The notes under the pieces: generated by a model | Databases searched by the model: none | The model's input: only the letters and a program-made list of their open reading frames with translations | What the model was told of the DNA's origin: nothing | Origin: Ligustrum vulgare | Lineage: Eukaryota > Streptophyta > Magnoliopsida > Lamiales > Oleaceae | Direction of reading: 5' to 3' | DNA length: 64,000 nt | Assembly (NCBI GenBank): GCA_963555705.1 | Contig: OY743168.1 | Coordinates: 97,997,425-98,061,424 of the forward strand | Shown here: one piece after another, positions 1-11,338 of the stretch | Numbering within the stretch: position 1 is the first letter of the stretch | How the letters are laid out: each line of letters starts with the position of its first letter | Position numbers and translations under genes: made by a program

Positions 1-1790
1 AAGTTATATGCAAAATATAATTTACCAAAGTTTCTGATCTAGTCCCTAATGACTAGTAGACTACTATATTGGTACTACAAGAATAAACAACTATGTATAT
101 TACAACTTTCCCCCTCAAGTTGGTGCGTAGTTATCATCAATGTTTTAAAACTCGGCCAGGACATTGACTCGGAAAAGGAAAAGGATCAAGGGTCAGTGGG
201 TCGACTCGGGGTCAACCCGATGTATTAAATAAAATTATCAAAAAAAATGAAAAAATAGACAATATGAATTGAGATTTGAGAACAATAATTTTTTATATAA
301 ACTATATTTTTTACATAAAAATTAAATATATACAAAATATAAAACATTGTAGCAATAATATTTTTTAATTTTAGAATTAATAATTCAAAGAAAATAAATA
401 TTAATTGTTGTTTGTTATATTTCTTATAATTTATTTTAAAACTTTAAATATTAAAAGTATTTTAACTCATAAAAAAATCATTCTCAAATTATTATACTAA
501 CAATGAAAAAATAATTTTTGAAATATCTAGGTTTTTTTTTTTTTTTAAAGCAAGGATTACTTTTTAAAAAATGGGAAGTGTAAATAGTACTAAATACTAA
601 ATTACCAATAGCCTTGTATGCATGGACATGGTTAATATTAATTACCAATAGCCTTACAAAATGGAAAGTGACTTATCCAGTTATCACTTATCCCACATCG
701 GAGCCACATGCTAGGAGTATACTTCAAATGCCTTTAGATATGGGCTATTTGGACAATGAGAACTCAACAATTGGGGGCTTCAAATTTTCCAAGCCACCGA
801 CAGTTTAATATTTTAAATTAAAATTTAATTTTTTAATATAATTGAAAAAAAGAACTTGACCGAAAAAACATGTGAAACCCGGGAACGGGCACGGGTTTCA
901 CTGAAACCCGGACGATTCACCGGGTTTCTTAGTTCCAAGTTTCACCCATTTTGCGACCTGATTTATGAACTGGGTCGCGGGTTCCCCTGTAGGCCCTGCC
1001 GGTCCGGATCGTGTCTGACAACATTGGTTATCACACATGTCCAACTTGGATGTTAAAGTATAGAATGTAGCAACTCCATGTGGCATTATGTCGGTTAGTT
1101 GATCTACACTCTTAATGTATGAGATCTCTATATTTTTTTAGTTGAGGTTGTCTTTGATGTAGTTTTTGTCAAGCTTAATGTACTCCATTCGATCATGACG
1201 TGTTTCGTTCGATCATGTTATACTGAGTTGTTCGCTATTTCAATAGCGATTGTGTTGTCGCAAAAGAGATACATACGTTTATTTGGACCAAAACTAAGTT
1301 CACTACGAAATTTTTTAATCCATATAAGTTCGGTAGTTGGATGATGTAAAAGTCGATATTGTCTCTGCACTAGATAATGAAATTACATTTTGTTTCTTAC
1401 TTCTTTAAGTAATAACAAGATTTCCTCCAACAAATGATATATATATCCCAACATAGAGTTTCTATCCAACCTTGATCTAGCATCTGGAGTGGACTTCAAA
1501 TATGCCAAAATATAAATAATTGCACTCATGTGCTAATGACTTGGGTTATGCATGAACCGACTTACAACACTCACAACACATGCCAAATTAGGTCTTGTGT
1601 GAGTCAGATACATCAACTTCCCTTGCCAATCTTCTTTTAGGCTTTTATTATGACGCAAACAGAGGGACTGGAAAGTTGAAGGGAATTTGCTTTCCATCCT
1701 GTACACCATATGGTGAAATAAGGGAGAAGAAGTAGCTTTCCTTCCACAAGGGATGAGAAATTTGATTCTGGACTTTCCGATCATACTCCT
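1..1790 (-). mobile_element. Decayed Ty1/copia element, 3' part (RT end, RNase H, PPT, start of 3' LTR)
   Basis: Read on the minus strand, about 1784-1533 encodes a copia reverse transcriptase/RNase H stretch containing LMYLTHTRPN and VVSRFMHNPS. About 1290-1150 encodes LFCDNTIAIEIANN followed after a break by HDRTKHV, the usual copia RNase H end. About 1060-1030 gives SKLDMCDN, which continues across an inserted MITE into YAPT, a stop and GG at 130-115. A purine-rich tract at 116-106 (minus sense gagggggaaagt) is a polypurine tract, so bases 1-104 should be the start of the 3' LTR, running off the left edge. Stops and frameshifts abound, so it is dead. Everything 5' of the RT end is missing; the sequence gives way to the DRM gene near 1800. 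The superfamily is sure from the motifs; the exact lineage is not resolved. Confidence 0.8.
138..1026. mobile_element. MITE-like element inserted in the copia relic
   Basis: The 889-bp insert starts CAATGTTTTAAAACTCGG and ends with a CATTG-terminated inverted counterpart (GATCCGGA block near 1006-1013), giving imperfect terminal inverted repeats. It is flanked by gttatcat (130-137) and gttatcac (1027-1034), a 7/8 match that looks like an aged 8-bp target site duplication as made by hAT elements. Removing it rejoins the copia C-terminal reading frame. The interior is AT-rich with no transposase; GC-rich repeats around 175-225 and 875-1015 (acccgg/cgggtt motifs) sit just inside the ends. The hAT assignment is an inference from TSD length. 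Confidence 0.65.
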
Positions 1791-2068
1791 TTTCTACCAA
1801 ACATTCCCTAAGTTTTACTCTTTAGCACTAACATATCAGACATTTTCTTCTCAGTTCTGTTACTTATAACCTTCCATCTATTTTTTGTAAAATAACTGCT
1901 GTAGTATATCGAACAGTAACATTGATCGTGCATTAAAGGCTAATTATTTTTCCTGATACACCAGCTGCTTGAAGCTTCTAATTCCAAAAGTGCAATAAAT
2001 TAATATTTTGAACATCATTGCTGACTTTTTGCATATTTTGACATGTTAAGTAACCTGTGTGAGTGCAG

Positions 2069-5000
2069 GCAAGCTCATCTGCAGGTGTTCCCAATTCCAA
2101 GTTGGTCAACCATTTTGTTGGGATGGGGTTTTCAGAAAAACTGATTTTGAAGGCAATAGAGGAAAATGGTACGTACATTGCTATCTCTATTTAAGACCAT
2201 TTCTTTTGGATGATTAATGTCTGATTTATATAATTGCTATGCAGGAGAAGGAGATACAGACTCAATACTGAACACCCTACTGACATATTCAGTGAGTAAT
2301 GTCTACTGAAATTTGCATAATCAATGGTCTAATATCACCAGCCTTGTGAACTTTCTCAATTTCTCTCATGAGTAATCTCTGTAGGTTTATAATCCATGTT
2401 GTATTACAGACTCTTGAAGATTCTCCTCCAAAACAGTTGTGTGTCAATTCTGATCCGATCTCTTCGGACTATGATGAGAACCTTCCTGATGATCTCTCTG
2501 ATTTGGATGTTTGGTCTGAAAATGAAACCGATGTATGTGATGCTTGACTAATACTCTCAGCGATTACTTTCTTTGACATCTTCAGCTGCACAAGCATATA
2601 TACTGTTTCTAACATTTTTTTAGCAGAGTCAAGCTCTATGCATTCATTATCGCCCAACATTTTAAAGCAATGGTTGCAAGCATTATTATTGCACCATCTG
2701 ACCATAGTCCACTTGGTATGATATTGTCCGCTTTGAGCATATCCGGGATGGTTTCGTTCCTTGGACTTTGTCCAAAGGCATTGTACCAACTGGGAGGGGT
2801 CCGGTCCTTCACTTATAATTCAGTCATATTTTTCCTTCCCCAAGTGATGTGGGACTGTGACCGCTGTAGCGATCACCCCACATTAGGGGGCCCAATGTCC
2901 TCGTTGGCTACATTTCTGGTTGGGGTTGGGCTTTGGTAACATTTGTAACATCATCGGCTACTTGTTATGATATTTTGCCGTTTGGTCCTAGTCAGCACGG
3001 TTTTGTTATTAGGATTTCTCCAAAAGGTCCTGTGCAAATTGAGAATGGTCCTTTCACTTGTAACAAGTGCTATTTTTCCTTTCTCAAGTGATATGGGATT
3101 ATGGCTGCTACATTTAATGCCCCTGTTTGTTACGCATTTTTCAAAACTCATTTTTCCCTAAACTCATTTTTAACCACACATTCTTCAAAATATTACTTTT
3201 CACAAAATCTATTGTCAAAAAATCTACGTGAAACATGCCAATAACTTTCTATCAAGAAAATACTTTCACCATTTTCTTTCTCGTTTTTTAATATGAACAT
3301 CCTGTTATTTATATTAATAACGATAATGATGCCGGATTTTAAAATATTAATTTTTTTTTTTTCCTTTGAGAAGGATACATCTTGTCACTCATTAAGATCT
3401 ATTATTTAAATCCTTCTCAGAGTCCATTTCTTTTCATGTCTATGTATTAATCAAAATGTTCATTAATGGAAGTTCTGTAATGATCATTGATTTTTTTAGC
3501 AATTTATGCTATCATCAGACTTCTTAAAGCATTTTTCTACTTTTTTGGCATTTAGAATAACAGTATTTTAATGCAAAGACCACCTTTTCAGGACAATACT
3601 TCTTCTTTGTCTGAGGAGCACAAAAATTTGCTGTCCTTGGAAAGCACAGGATCTTTATCCGAGAAGGAGAAAATGTTGCTGTCATTAGCTAATATGGGGT
3701 ATACTGTGGAAGAGTCTTCAATAGCAATGGACAGATGTGGTGCGTACATGGAATGTTACTGATTATTGTCTGTTTGTTCTGCCACCATCAGTAACCAGTT
3801 CATGCTAATCCTGTTACATGTTTCAGTATTTACTTATCTATTTTCACACAACTTGTTTATTCTGAGAACTTAGAAGGCATGGTTGAGGATTCGTTCTTTC
3901 CTCACCCCCCAATTATATGCAATAATTTTTTTTATTAATTGATACTGAGGTTCCCCATTTTTTTGTTTTGTTGTAACATATGTGTTTTGTTTATTGTCCA
4001 TTTAAATTGAAACAAGTCTTGCATGTCTAAAATGGCTATTTGCATATATTGGTTGGAAGAACAAGGATGAAATTTAGGGAAAGGTGACGCCATTGTGAGG
4101 CTAGTTAGAAATGAAAGTCTTATCCATGAAAATAGGACGGTGGGAGTATTTGTGAGCCTCTCGTATCAGCCTTTTTAACTTTTTTCTATTTAGTTACCTA
4201 TCTTATTGGGGTTGGGTATGTTGTCTCTATGGGTGGGAATCGTGGGATTGATCAATTTAACTTCCTTTCATTGAGAAGCTTCAATCATATTTTTATTCAG
4301 AGTTCCATATCCCCAGAAAATGTGTGCATTTCCCGGTTTCAGCTATTTCATTCCTGAGTTTTTCAAATGAAATTACTTTTGGACTCCTTTCCTATTGCTT
4401 GTTTCTTTAATACTTTTGGTTACTCCAGTTATTATGGGGAATATAACTGGTTTTTGATGGAACTTATCTGCAAATCTTATCATAAAAAACATGTCGATAG
4501 TTTTTGATAGATACTCTTATATGATCTGATGGCATATACTAATTAGTTCTGTGGTGTTAAAAGTAAGTCTTTTTTCCTTTGCTGGTACCCCCCGTCCATG
4601 CATATAAAGGTATACCATCAGTGTTCAAATACAAGTAATGGCGTGATGCCCTCTTGGGATATTAAGAGTGGTTTTGACTGTCTTTGTTCTATAAATGCAT
4701 CTTTCTATACTCTGGGTAACTAGGACCTCCATGTGCTGGTAAAACAATGAAGGTGTCGAATCCCTCAGGGGGTCGTTTCCGCACGTCGTAAAGGGAGGTC
4801 CACCACTGCATGATTTGCTCATTTCATGCTAAGGGTGTGTTCGGCGGCAGCCCAGCCATTATTATTTTGATTGTTTGACTTTTTTTATTTTTTTAAGGTA
4901 AAATGTGTGGTTAAAAGTAGTTTGGAAAATTGTGTGAATTATAAATTGAATTATAATTTGCACTCATGAGGTAAACGAACAGAGCCTCCTTTCTCAATTT

Positions 5001-6460
5001 TACAGGTCCAGAAGCCTCGATTGTCGAGTTAACTGATTTTATTTGTGCTGCTCAATTATCAAGGGAAGCAGACATTTATCTACCGGATGATGACCTCAAG
5101 GTTATTTTCTCCTCGTTTATTTATTATACAAAGTTAAATTTCGATGAAAACTCTGCCAATTTTTATTCATATTTACTGCTATGATTATTGACTGTTGTAG
5201 TTACAAGTGTATTTGACATGTCTTATCCCATGCCTCCCCAGCCAAGATATAACGGAGTTAGCAAGATCAAGAAGAGAAAGTTCTTTGAGATTTGTAAAAA
5301 GAAAAATGATCCTGATAATGAGACAATACGCCTGCCTAACCCAATGATAGGATTTGGTGTACCATCGATGCAACCTGAGAATATTAATCGATCTCTTCCT
5401 GATTCAGCAATCGGCCCGCCTTTCTTTTATTATGAAAATGTTGCTCTAGCTCCAAAGGGAGTATGGGACACTATTTCTAGGTTTTTAAATGACATTGAAC
5501 CCGAGTTCGTGGATTCAAAATATTTTTGTGCTACCGCAAGAAAAAGAGGCTATGTTCATAATTTACCCGTTCAAAACAGGTTCCCTCTTGTTCCTCTTCC
5601 CCCACTCACCATCCAGCAAGCATTTCCCTTGTCAAAAAAGTGGTGGCCCCAATGGGATCCTCGAGAAAAACTGAACTGCATTCAAACTGCCATTGGGAGT
5701 GCAAAACTAACTGAGAGAATTCGCAATGCTCTTGAGAGATTTGATGGTGATCCTCCTACCTCTGTGCAAAAGTTTGTTCTTGATGAATGCCGCAAATGGA
5801 ATTTGGTTTGGGTAGGGAGGAACAAGGTTGCCCCTCTAGAGCCCGATGAAGTGGAAATGTTACTCGGGTTTCCAAAGAACCATACAAGGGGAGGTGGGAT
5901 AAGTAGGACCGACAGATATAAATCCCTTGGTAACTCCTTTCAGGTAAAGTTCATCATTTCTTCTAGTAAAGTCGGTCGTTTCTGAAATTATCTTGACATA
6001 TATTGGTTTCGATGTTCCATGTAAGGTTGATACCGTGGCATACCATCTCTCAGTCCTGAAGGACATGTTCCCAAGCGGCATAAACATGTTATCCCTTTTC
6101 TCTGGAATTGGCGGAGCAGAAGTTGCACTTCATCGACTAGGAATTAAACTGAAAAATGTGGTTTCAGTTGAGAAGTCGAAAGTGAATAGAGATATAGTGA
6201 GAAGTTGGTGGGAACAGACAAATCAGACTGGAAATTTAATCGACTTTGAAGATGTCCAGGCATTGGATGGAGACCGACTCGAGGAAGTCATAAGTTACAT
6301 TGGTGGTTTTGATCTCGTCGTTGGCGGAAGTCCTTGTAACAATCTGGCAGGGAGCAACAGGGTAAGCAGAGATGGCCTTGAAGGTAAAGAATCGTCGCTC
6401 TTCTATGATTATTTTCGTATATTAGACTTGGTCAAGTCTATTATGAGTAGGCCACCTTAA
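2069..6460 (+). CDS. DRM2: DRM1/2-type de novo DNA (cytosine-5) methyltransferase, first exon not seen
   Basis: Nuclear methyltransferase of RNA-directed DNA methylation, adding cytosine methylation in all contexts, especially CHH, at siRNA-targeted loci. Visible exons with GT-AG ends and agreeing phases are 2069-2168, 2245-2291, 2410-2532, 3592-3739, 5006-5100, 5242-5943 and 6026-6460, about 549 codons plus stop. Exons 1-2 encode a UBA domain (HFVGMGFSEKLILKAIEENG). Exon 3 is an acidic linker. Exon 4 encodes a second UBA domain (LANMGYTVEESSIAMDRCG). Exon 6 carries the C-terminal methyltransferase motifs, including KSLGNSFQ. Exon 7 carries SAM motif I (LFSGIGGAEVALHRLG) and catalytic motif IV (GGSPCNN, Cys near visible residue 510). 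This motif order is the rearranged one that names DRM. The catalytic Cys argues against DRM3. The reading frame from 2069 to the stop is unbroken. A start-bearing exon is not seen between the copia relic and 2069, so the gene may be 5'-truncated or start further left. Confidence 0.9.
2690..3120. repeat. Two diverged direct copies of a dispersed plant repeat in DRM intron 3
   Basis: Copy one (about 2715-2870) and copy two (about 2967-3110) share, in order, tatgatatt..tccg.tttg, ggt.tcgtt or ggttttgtt, ctttgtccaaa or tttctccaaa, tcacttataa or cacttgtaac, tttttccttcccc or ttttcctttct, and caagtgat(g/a)tggga. The order and spacing agree over about 150 bp, so they are one sequence duplicated and diverged. 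No coding potential is credible. The family is not identified; the motif string resembles a dispersed plant repeat often seen near genes. Confidence 0.5.
4832..4987. repeat. Possible small MITE in DRM intron 4
   Basis: The segment starts gggtgtgttcg and ends cgaacagagcc, an inverted match at 9 of 11 positions. The interior is AT-rich and contains aaaatgtgtggttaaaa, which recurs inverted near 3160-3185 in the previous intron (ttttaaccacacatt). No clean target duplication was found, so both its identity and exact ends are uncertain. Confidence 0.3.
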
Positions 6461-8290
6461 CTTTATAGTTTGATTGAAGTGCTAATTTTCCAGATACTCA
6501 CAAATGACTTGTTCTCTACCTGTTAATACATTCAAATTCCGCAATGGGTTTCTGTTCATTTCTCTGTAAAGTCATTTTTTTTTTTTTAAATGGAGATTCT
6601 TATATTATTTTGTTTGATATGATACGTGAAAGGTGAAGCATAGCTCAATGTAAACCGTAACTCAATTTATATAACTTCAAATTAACTGAGATTCCCAAAC
6701 ATATATGTGACTTTTTAAACATAATTATCTGCTCAGCTTATTCAAACATGGTTTCTATTTTCCATTTCATATTTTTATTTTAATATTATTTTTAAGATCC
6801 TATTTAAATGAAAACATTCAAAATAAGTAATATATAAAAATAAAAATAAAAATTGGAATATGAATTATGTTCTCCATCCCCACCTCTTTTACTATTTGGG
6901 ACAAGATGGATCAAGTAAAGAAAATTAGGGGTGATCCTGGATCGGGTTGACCAACCCAATACCAAACCAATTTGTTTTCATGATTTATCAATCACAAACG
7001 GACTTGAAATCGGTATAAAACCGACTATAATAAAATCAAGTTGGATTTCGGGATTAGAAGAAATAGGTAATCGACTCCTTTTCATACAATACATCAAACT
7101 GATCAATCTTTGATCCTTTTGAAGTGATAATTAGCTCTAGTACCAATTTAAACATTCAAATTTTGAATTTTACACCAGTGTAATATGTATGGATATATAG
7201 CAGTATCAAATAGATAAAATTGGAGTATATAGAATTGTGATTGAAAAATTAAAACATTTAAATTATAAAGAATTGGAGAGATTATCGCAAAACCCAACTC
7301 AAACGGTCGCTGAATTTAATGCTGATTGGGCAAAGTCATCCTCCCCAACCCAAACTCATCAGTCTCAGAATCTTCAAATCAATTGCGCTTCTCCATCATT
7401 TCCCATCATTAGGATCAAGTTCTTCTTCAATCAAGCACTACTTCTCCGATAGAGATTAATCGGAACCGTAGTACTAGATAAATAGCAATTTCGGGGTTGA
7501 AAGTTATTGGAAATAGCTTGAATTTTTGGTGAATGAATGGCGGGTTCAAATATTCCCTTTTTCAGCGCTCTAATCAAGGGTCTTCGCATGAGTACAGATG
7601 ACGGCGAAGCGACGTTCATCGCCAAGTCCATTGATGAGATCTACCAAGTCCAGTCGACGGCGTTCCTTAGACGATCTAATCAAAAGTCTTCGCCTGACTC
7701 TTGCTCTATGTACACTTCCCTCTGTTTCTACATCGAAATTGTCTCGTGACTCATCTTCATATGCTATTGGGTAATTTATTTTCCAGTTTCGATCTCATGT
7801 TGTGTTCTTCTTATTGCATAGATTTTCACTCGTCCAGTTGTGTTCTTCTTATTGTGTAACTTGTATTGAGTACGTTTTGTTAGATTTCCATTGAGATGGT
7901 GCTTTTGTTTAGCATTTAATTTTAGGTTGAAGATGAAGTGAGGTTTTTTGAGTTGTGCATGTATAGTGTTTGATGTTTGTTTAGGTTGAAGATGAATGAA
8001 ATTCCACTTTGGTGCAATAGCAATTCAATTCTCTCTTTATTTTGTTATTATGATGATTTTTTTTTTTTTTTTTTTTTTTTTCATTTTGTTGTTATGATGT
8101 TATATGCCAATAAAGTTAATTTTTGGTTCATTGTTATCATGCTTCATTCATATCATCACCACAATGAGAAACAAGCAGGATATTTATGAAAGATGGAACC
8201 AAAATTGATACTACTATAATTTTGAAAAAGAGAATTTTGTAGTGATACCCTACATTGTAACTAATCTAAGACCAGAGGTATCATTCATAT
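6461..8290. other. Intergenic DNA right of the DRM gene, no gene recognised
   Basis: AT-rich sequence with short A/T runs, including a T25 tract at 8057-8081. I see no domain, TIR pair or LTR here. The stretch 7230-7750 is less AT-rich and has a short ORF, listed separately. Confidence 0.5.
7537..7749 (+). CDS. Small ORF of unknown meaning (70 codons)
   Basis: The ORF starts MAGSNIPFFSALIKGLRMST and ends CFYIEIVS. Its first 50 codons have fairly balanced composition compared with the AT-rich surroundings. No motif, signal peptide or membrane segment is evident, no splice-joined continuation was found, and no family was recognised. It could be a first exon, a gene fragment or chance. Confidence 0.15.
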   Translation: MAGSNIPFFSALIKGLRMSTDDGEATFIAKSIDEIYQVQSTAFLRRSNQKSSPDSCSMYTSLCFYIEIVS

Positions 8291-8317
8291 ATGAAAATGA
8301 CAGCTCTGGTCAGCATT

Positions 8318-9121
8318 CTAAGATGGCGTTCTGTTTGTATTTTATTTTTGTATTTTCATTTTCGAAAATATTTTGTGTTTTGTATTTTCATTTTTGTTTT
8401 CAAATTTGCTGAAAACGCGTTTGGTTTGTCATTTCTGAAAACTGTTTTTGAAAATGAAAAGCTGGAAAACACGTTCTGTTTAAAATTTTGCAGAACACTA
8501 TTTAAACTATTTTTAATTAATTTGCTTGCAGAATACTACTAACTCCAACTCAAATTTCCTTTCGCAATACACTAAAAATATGGTTACATGCAACACACTA
8601 ATGTGAGCATTAAGAGTTTATATTAACACAGCTTGGTCAGGTTCGGGACTTGAGAAAGCTCTACTTCTATTAAAATCCAGAAAATGCAAGTTCTTTCAAA
8701 ACTATCAGAGTCCATTTATCATTGCATTTTTTGAAATATAAAAACAAGAATTCTCATTTAATTTTTTTTTGTAATGTTGATATTGAATTCAATAAAATTT
8801 TATTTAAACTAAGTTCCAAGTTAGGATAATTCTAAAAAAAAAAAAAAAAAATTCTTTATTTAGGCTTAGTTCCAAATTAGGATAATTCTAAAAAAAATAA
8901 AAACTTTATATTAAGCTTAGTTCTAAGTTAAGATAATTCTATATAAAAAAAAAAAAAAAAAAAAAAAATTCCCAAAACGATGTTTCGGGCGTTTTCCGTT
9001 TTGTGTACAATTTTTTTTTTTGTTTTCCAAAACGCGTTTTCGAAAATGGTAAAGAGAACGCGTTTTTAGCGTTTTCGAAAATAAAAACAGAAAACGACCT
9101 CAAAACAGCAAAGAGAACAGG
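8318..9121. repeat. AT-rich element with imperfect inverted ends and cgttttcgaaa-type motifs
   Basis: The left part (8318-8500) is rich in ttttcgaaaat, gaaaacgcgttt and gttctgttt. The right part (8970-9121) carries the same words in the opposite sense (aaaacgcgttttcgaaaa, cgttttcgaaaataaaaac, aaagagaacagg). This is the layout of a foldback or MITE element with subterminal repeats. A clear target duplication was not found and there is no coding capacity. Confidence 0.4.
8807..8966. repeat. Three tandem copies of a 50-55 bp AT-rich unit
   Basis: The units start at 8807, 8862 and 8913. Each has the core (g)cttagttc(c/t)aa(g/a)tta(g/a)gataattcta followed by an A-rich tract. The length differences come mainly from the A runs. 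They sit in the middle of the inverted-end element above. Confidence 0.7.
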
Positions 9122-11097
9122 GACAGTTTCATAACCGTAAATTTGATTAAAGCATTGTTCTGAATTGTCATTGAAATGGTTTATTGTATGTGTCATCATT
9201 GTACATTTGGGTTGCTCCCAGGCAGTAAGTGGCGTAGTTGGTAATCTTTGAGTGATCGAACCAATAGTAAGTGAAAGAGGGGTTCAGTCATCTCAAAATA
9301 ATGTTGGTGAAGGTTACACATCGATGTTGTTGTGTTCTTGTAATGTGTTATTTTGTATCACGTTAATAACAGTATATTGTTGTCATGGCTCAACCAATGA
9401 ATATTAGTCACGTATTTTGATTTATCCTTGTGGGAACATAAATATAATGAAGCACAAAATTCAATTGTGATTTTAGAAGTAATAGGTATAATTCATATTG
9501 TTTCACAGAAACCAGTGTCGGATATTATGCATTATGGAACGTCCCTTGAAAGTAACTTTCAATTTCAATCACATAATGTGTTTCGTTTCCAACGGGAAAA
9601 AAAAAGCATTACGCTGAATTTGAAAATATTTGGCGATCTAAAATATATGGTAACGCATCTGATTCATTGCTACTGACAAGTATTTTGTCCATAATGGTCA
9701 CTTCAATTTGAAAGATATTGGGTGGGCAGTGTAGTAGATCACTTGAGTTGTCGATTTCCTGAATGTTAAATTTAAGTACTCATAGGAAACAATATGGATC
9801 TTCTACCTGTGGATGTTCATGAGCTGAATGAAGAGGTATTTGAACAAAACCAGTCTGCAAAACAATTTTCAGTAAACTTCACATTACATATCATAGAATT
9901 TACTACATTTGAGTTCGCTCGATTCAGGAGCATGAATTCAGTTACATTTTGTTTATTGTAACTGTCACTCAATATTCATAGACAATATCCCTATTTTTTC
10001 TCCAATTCCTGTTTGAGGCAGTTTTACGTTTTTTTTATTTTGTTATTCTAATTTTCAATATTTCAAAATGAAGTTATATATATCCAAAATTAGTTACCTG
10101 GTAGGGTATTTGAATGGATTAAACGGTTTGGGCTGGAGCCCAAATTTCAGGCTGGGCCATTTTTAGCGGCTGTTTGGGAAAAAAATGTTTTCAAACGGAT
10201 AATGTGATATTTTGGAGATAAAATATGCATTTGAAAAGTGATTTTAAGAATGTAGATGCTTAAAAATTAATTTAAAAAAATGTGTTGTTTATAAATAACT
10301 TACGAAACAGTGGCTTTTTACAATTGTTGGTTCAGATTTTGGAGGCAACAAAAACGAACACAAGACATAACACAATTGTACAAATTAAAGGAAATTTCAA
10401 ATCGGGTGCATTGAAGAGTCGTTATGACACGCACTTGTGGACAATGTACTCGTCATATGCGGACTCAAGACTTGTGACGACACGAGTTATTTTTATTTTC
10501 CTTTGCTTGGAAGAAATTGGGTTGAAGAACGAAATCGTTAAACCACAAAATCAAATCGAAAGTGCCTATTTTAATTGTTGGTTTGAGTGCACGACTCCAC
10601 GTGAATCCGTCAACGTGTTGGTTTTAAATAAATCAAATCAAACTGCTTAGAGGTGTATTGACATGTAAAAATGATGTCCAATTTATGAGTCCAAAGAATA
10701 GGTCTAGAAGGATCCATGTAAAGGCTCGAAACAGAATTATTGGGCGAAGGTCCTGCATCTCTCAAATCTTAAAGACACCAGCAAATGAAGCAGCTCGTCA
10801 TCATTTAAAGTGACGATTTTAGATATTTAATGGACAATCTTATCAGATCCCACAATCCAAAAATATTGGTTACAGACAGTTTGATAATAGAGGTAATAGC
10901 ATCAGTTAAAAGAGAACATAGAGATAAGGATCCGAACAATCATTCTCAAAAACAGAGAACTATATAATTTCATACCAGCTAAATTTCTTGTAAGAATTGT
11001 TTACTTTGCATTTCCATGTGTTTGTGCTCCTGAGAAGTTGTAATCTTCTTAAATAAGACACCCTTGGTGGGACTTTATCTCAAAAGTTTGTTCTTTA
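9122..11097. other. Intergenic DNA, no gene recognised
   Basis: Two short plus-strand ORFs (9428-9676, 82 codons; 10282-10650, 122 codons) have AT-driven composition and no motif I recognise. Around 10160-10300 the sequence ggctgtttgggaaaaaaat followed by an AT-rich tract resembles one end of a MITE, but no partner end was found. No LTR or transposase is seen up to the TACAT duplication at 11098. Confidence 0.5.
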
Positions 11098-11102
11098 TAC
11101 AT

Positions 11103-11229
11103 TGTTGGTAAAAATATTATCGCAAGTGTACGATATCGCTACAAGTAATAAAAGTGGACTTTTGAGTCCGAGTTGTCGATCCCACGAGGACTATTTAATT
11201 CGCTATAAATTTACTTCGAATATAGAATT
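11103..11229 (-). repeat. 3' LTR remnant of the first Athila element (last 127 bp only)
   Basis: It matches 14140-14268 of the complete LTR closely (for example atcgcaagtgtacgatatcg and cgaggactatttaattcgct), with small differences at the terminal 20 bases. Beyond 11229 similarity stops abruptly and internal sequence begins, so the U3 side of this LTR was lost, most simply by a deletion after insertion. Confidence 0.85.
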
Positions 11230-11278
11230 AAATGCAAAGCTGTAAATAAAGTAAAATAAATAAAAAGGAAAGAAAATT

Positions 11279-11300
11279 GGGTTGCCTCCCAATAAGCGCT
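11279..11300 (-). other. Conserved Athila 3' box (copy in element 1)
   Basis: Plus-strand gggttgcctccc followed by aataagcgct. The second Athila element has gggttgcctccc ggaagcgct at 44492-44512, just 3' of its integrase ORF. Here the box lies 39 bp beyond the gag-protease stop codon. A role in RNA processing or export is only a guess. Confidence 0.6.
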
Positions 11301-11338
11301 CCGTTTATAGTCTAAAGCTCGACTTTTTGCAAACTTTC

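Noticed and set aside
7977..8189. 70-codon ORF with a poly-Phe run
   Set aside because: It results from a T25 tract; no motif.
10282..10650. 122-codon ORF as a gene
   Set aside because: No recognisable domain, AT-driven composition and no splice partners; left in the intergenic entry.
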